A stretch of DNA of 64,000 nt from Undaria pinnatifida (taxonomy: Eukaryota; Sar; Phaeophyceae; Laminariales; Alariaceae), in NCBI GenBank assembly GCA_012845835.1, contig JABAKD010000004.1, positions 2,278,433 through 2,342,432 of the forward strand, written 5' to 3'. How positions within the stretch are numbered: position 1 is the stretch's first letter; the number at the start of each line of letters is the position of its first letter. Position numbers and translations under genes: made by a program. This document shows positions 62,949 to 64,000 of this stretch, piece after piece. Below the pieces are notes generated by a model. It saw nothing but the letters and a program-made list of their open reading frames with translations. It did not search any database and was not told where the DNA came from.

Positions 62949-63439
62949 TAAGATTCGTAGTCAAAACCGTCGGTGGGTCGTGATCCCACTTCTCTCTGCG
63001 TGAGCAGAGTGTTCTCACTGTTGAACTACGACGGCGGAGTGTGAGACAACACGGGCTGATACAGCAGGCCGTTGACAGAGGGAGAGACAGGACAGGTTGA
63101 GATGGACTCACTCCCAGAAGTGCAAGGAGAAGGAGCAGCAGTTGTTGTTGGGTTGTTGTGAGAGCGGTGGGCGAGCAGTTGTCGGTGCTCCCTCAGCTCT
63201 CGGATAAAAGGAACAATCCAGCGGGACCTTCCAAAGTCCCGCTGCGGAGAATCCGCTAGGCGGTGTATCCGCCGCGGAGGATCCGTCAGCGGAACGTGGA
63301 GGGGAAGGCTCCGTGGCGTGTTCTAGACATGACAATCTCCCGTGTTCCCCAAGCGATCCTTCCAGAAACGATGTCTGGAAGGTTGAAGGGGTTTCGACAT
63401 TTTCCCTAGGCGTGTTGGTTCGGGGACATGGTATCCACA
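62949..63439 (-). repeat. 5' LTR of the retrotransposon
   Basis: Same 491 bp as the 3' LTR. It would carry the promoter and polyadenylation signals; no clear TATA box was assigned. Confidence 0.95.
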
Positions 63440-63448
63440 ATATATTGC

Positions 63449-63575
63449 AAAAAAAAGAAAAGACACATTCCATCCAGCTGTGAGATCGAAGTTTTTGTCG
63501 AAACTCCTCTTTGCAAGCTGCGTTTGATACTCCGATCGTGGGTGCTGTGTGTCTTCATCAAGGATACTTGTTTGA
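63449..63575 (+). repeat. R1 fragment next to the retrotransposon
   Basis: CCAGCTGTGAGATCGAAGTT, ACTCCTCTTTGCAAGCTGCG, TGATACTCCGATCGTGG, CATCAAGGATAC: a diverged R1 starting just outside the 5' LTR. Confidence 0.75.
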
Positions 63576-64000
63576 GTTGTTGTTGTCTCACATACACTCG
63601 TGTCAAACATCTACTCGTAGACTCCCACAAAAAGGCTGGAGCCCTGGCCCCAGGAAGATCCGGAAAAACAAATGAAATCAAAATTCGCACGGGGAAATAT
63701 TGCGCTTTCCCGCCTTAAAACGCACGATACGAAGAAGGCGCACAAGTGAAATGATTCAATGTGCAAACTGAACTCACATGGCCGCGGGTATCCACTCTCA
63801 AACTACAGTAGAGTTCCCCCGTTCCCGCAATTAACCAGCTCACGGCTACAAACTACAAGCGGTTGGGCTGCCTTCACCGTACGAACCGCACGGTAATCGT
63901 GAGCACAGACGAACGCGCCTGTTGCCTGGAGTGCTGTCAGAGTGACGACCTGCGGGCATGCAGTGTGTGTGTGTGTTCTTCACATTAAACCGTTCTTCTA
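63576..64000. other. Non-coding end of the window
   Basis: No gene recognised. A short (TG)n tract lies at 63963-63976. Confidence 0.5.

Larger units (their letters stand above)
54588..63439 (-). mobile_element. Complete Ty3/Gypsy-type LTR retrotransposon
   Basis: An 8852-bp element on the minus strand: 5' LTR (62949-63439), primer binding site, gag, in-frame UGA, pol (protease, reverse transcriptase, RNase H, integrase), a 1.8-kb non-coding tail, polypurine tract and 3' LTR (54588-55078). The two LTRs are 491 bp and I saw no difference between them. The 4-bp duplication ATAT lies at 54584-54587 and 63440-63443. Pol order (RT and RNase H before integrase) identifies the Ty3/Gypsy group. Intact frames and identical LTRs imply a very recent insertion. 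R1 sequence begins within about ten bases of its right edge. Confidence 0.95.

Overview
The window is eukaryotic nuclear DNA: long introns with GT/AG borders, many small dispersed repeats, tRNA-derived SINEs and an LTR retrotransposon, and no operons or ribosome binding sites. The two host genes that can be recognised are a family-2 glycosyltransferase of the cellulose synthase type, without the plant-specific insertions, and an ankyrin-repeat protein with a W-R-R-R-G-W tail. Together with the repeat-rich introns they suggest a stramenopile, most likely a brown alga. That assignment is an inference from gene type and structure, not from a database match.

Layout. 1-14.7 kb holds no gene I can support. 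It is a mosaic of a ~0.7-kb dispersed repeat (called R1 here), tRNA-headed SINEs, a foldback element and MITE-like elements. 14.9-38.9 kb is one gene on the + strand, a cellulose synthase split into at least ten exons with introns of 0.6-4 kb. Exons 2-10 were placed by hand and join in consistent phase into 497 codons including the stop; all catalytic motifs are present. Its introns carry SINEs, MITEs, a Mutator-like element with 9-bp target duplications, a minisatellite and, most strikingly, rows of decayed tandem copies of the gene's own exon borders. 38.9-47.6 kb is gene-poor: a degenerate ~48-bp satellite, remnants of a LINE reverse transcriptase and MITEs. 47.6-49.6 kb (- strand) is the ankyrin-repeat gene. 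49.6-54.6 kb is repeats only. 54,588-63,439 (- strand) is a complete Ty3/Gypsy-type LTR retrotransposon with LTRs that look identical, a 4-bp target duplication, and gag and pol in one frame separated by a single UGA stop in a leaky UGA-CGG context with a stem-loop just downstream.

How the parts relate. The cellulose synthase would make beta-1,4-glucan at the plasma membrane for the cell wall. The ankyrin protein is a probable protein-binding scaffold with no evident link to it. Everything else is mobile or repetitive. The two observations most worth following up are the exon-border tandem arrays inside the cellulose synthase introns and the stop-codon readthrough signal between gag and pol.
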